From: an uncultured Lachnospiraceae bacterium
GTDB lineage: Bacteria; Bacillota; Clostridia; Lachnospirales; Lachnospiraceae
Length of the DNA stretch: 6,315 bases
Reading direction: 5' to 3'
Assembly (NCBI GenBank): GCA_905236615.1
Contig: CAJORC010000156.1
Location: 1 to 6,315 of the forward strand
Shown: piece by piece, positions 6,241 to 6,315 of the stretch
Numbering within the stretch: the first letter of the stretch is position 1
How the letters are laid out: every line of letters starts with the position of its first letter
The notes under the pieces: generated by a model
What the model saw: only the letters and a program-made list of their open reading frames with translations
Told to the model about the DNA's origin: nothing
The model's database searches: none
Program-made: the position numbers and the translations under genes

Positions 6241-6315
6241 ATGAAAAAGATTATCGTAATGTGTATACTCGGGGCTATGTCACTTTGCCTTTGGGCATGT
6301 AGTTCGGCAAAGAAG
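6241..6315 (+). CDS. Probable lipoprotein, N-terminal fragment (3' partial)
   Basis: The 25 visible codons run to the right edge without a stop. They read as a lipoprotein signal: Lys2-Lys3, a hydrophobic core (4-18, with two Met and two Cys), then L17-W18-A19-C20 followed by Ser-Ser-Ala-Lys-Lys. Cys20 would be lipidated and signal peptidase II would cut before it, leaving a membrane-anchored extracytoplasmic protein. Trp at the -2 place of the lipobox is unusual (Ala, Ser, Thr, Val or Leu are common), but -3 Leu and -1 Ala fit. The strong Shine-Dalgarno supports the start. Spacing of 31 bases after rsmI would allow co-transcription, though the gene's function probably lies outside the housekeeping block. 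No mature domain is visible, so nothing can be said of its role. Confidence 0.75.
   Translation, partial: MKKIIVMCILGAMSLCLWACSSAKK

Noticed and set aside
1..6315. A search by eye for CRISPR arrays, insertion sequences, tRNA genes, toxin-antitoxin pairs or phage genes
   Set aside because: Nothing found: all but short spacers is covered by eight recognisable co-directional genes of a conserved block, and no tRNA-like or transposase-like sequence was seen.

Overview
This window looks like a housekeeping stretch from a chromosome of the class Clostridia, most likely a Lachnospiraceae-type Firmicute (Butyrivibrio-like). The assignment rests on gene order, on codon use that favours ATA, AGA, AGG and GGA in a moderate-GC background, on purine-rich Shine-Dalgarno sites, and on overall protein resemblance. 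It is an inference, because no rRNA or other marker gene is present.

All eight genes lie on the + strand and are tightly packed. From left to right: (1) the 3' part of a PLP-dependent Orn/Lys/Arg decarboxylase-family gene (yaaO/speA type), cut by the left edge; (2) a guanylate-kinase-fold P-loop kinase, joined to it by an ATGA overlap; (3) a YaaR (DUF327) protein; (4) holB, the delta' subunit of the DNA polymerase III clamp loader, starting one base after yaaR; (5) a RicT/YaaT PSP1-domain protein, overlapping holB by 8 bases and carrying a C-terminal low-complexity tail of about 138 residues; (6) a tRNA1(Val) adenine-N6-methyltransferase (YabB/TrmN6 type), starting inside the end of that tail; (7) rsmI, the 16S rRNA C1402 ribose 2'-O-methyltransferase; (8) the first 25 codons of a probable lipoprotein, cut by the right edge.

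The order matches the conserved Bacillus subtilis block yaaO-tmk-yaaQ-yaaR-holB-yaaT-yabA-yabB-yazA-yabC(rsmI), with edits. A guanylate-kinase-like enzyme sits where thymidylate kinase (tmk) would be, and yaaQ, yabA and yazA are absent. Overlaps and spacers of 1-31 bases suggest that at least genes 1-7 are co-transcribed, with translational coupling at several junctions. I see no convincing internal promoter or terminator. No stretch longer than about 31 bases lacks a gene, and I see no mobile element, tRNA, rRNA, CRISPR array or phage gene.

The functions share a theme of nucleotide supply, replication (clamp loader), RNA turnover (RicT with RNase Y) and modification of tRNA and rRNA. I found no sign of a new defence or mobile system. 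The two points most worth following up are the divergent kinase in the tmk position and the Lys/Asn/Asp/Arg-rich repeat-bearing tail on RicT.
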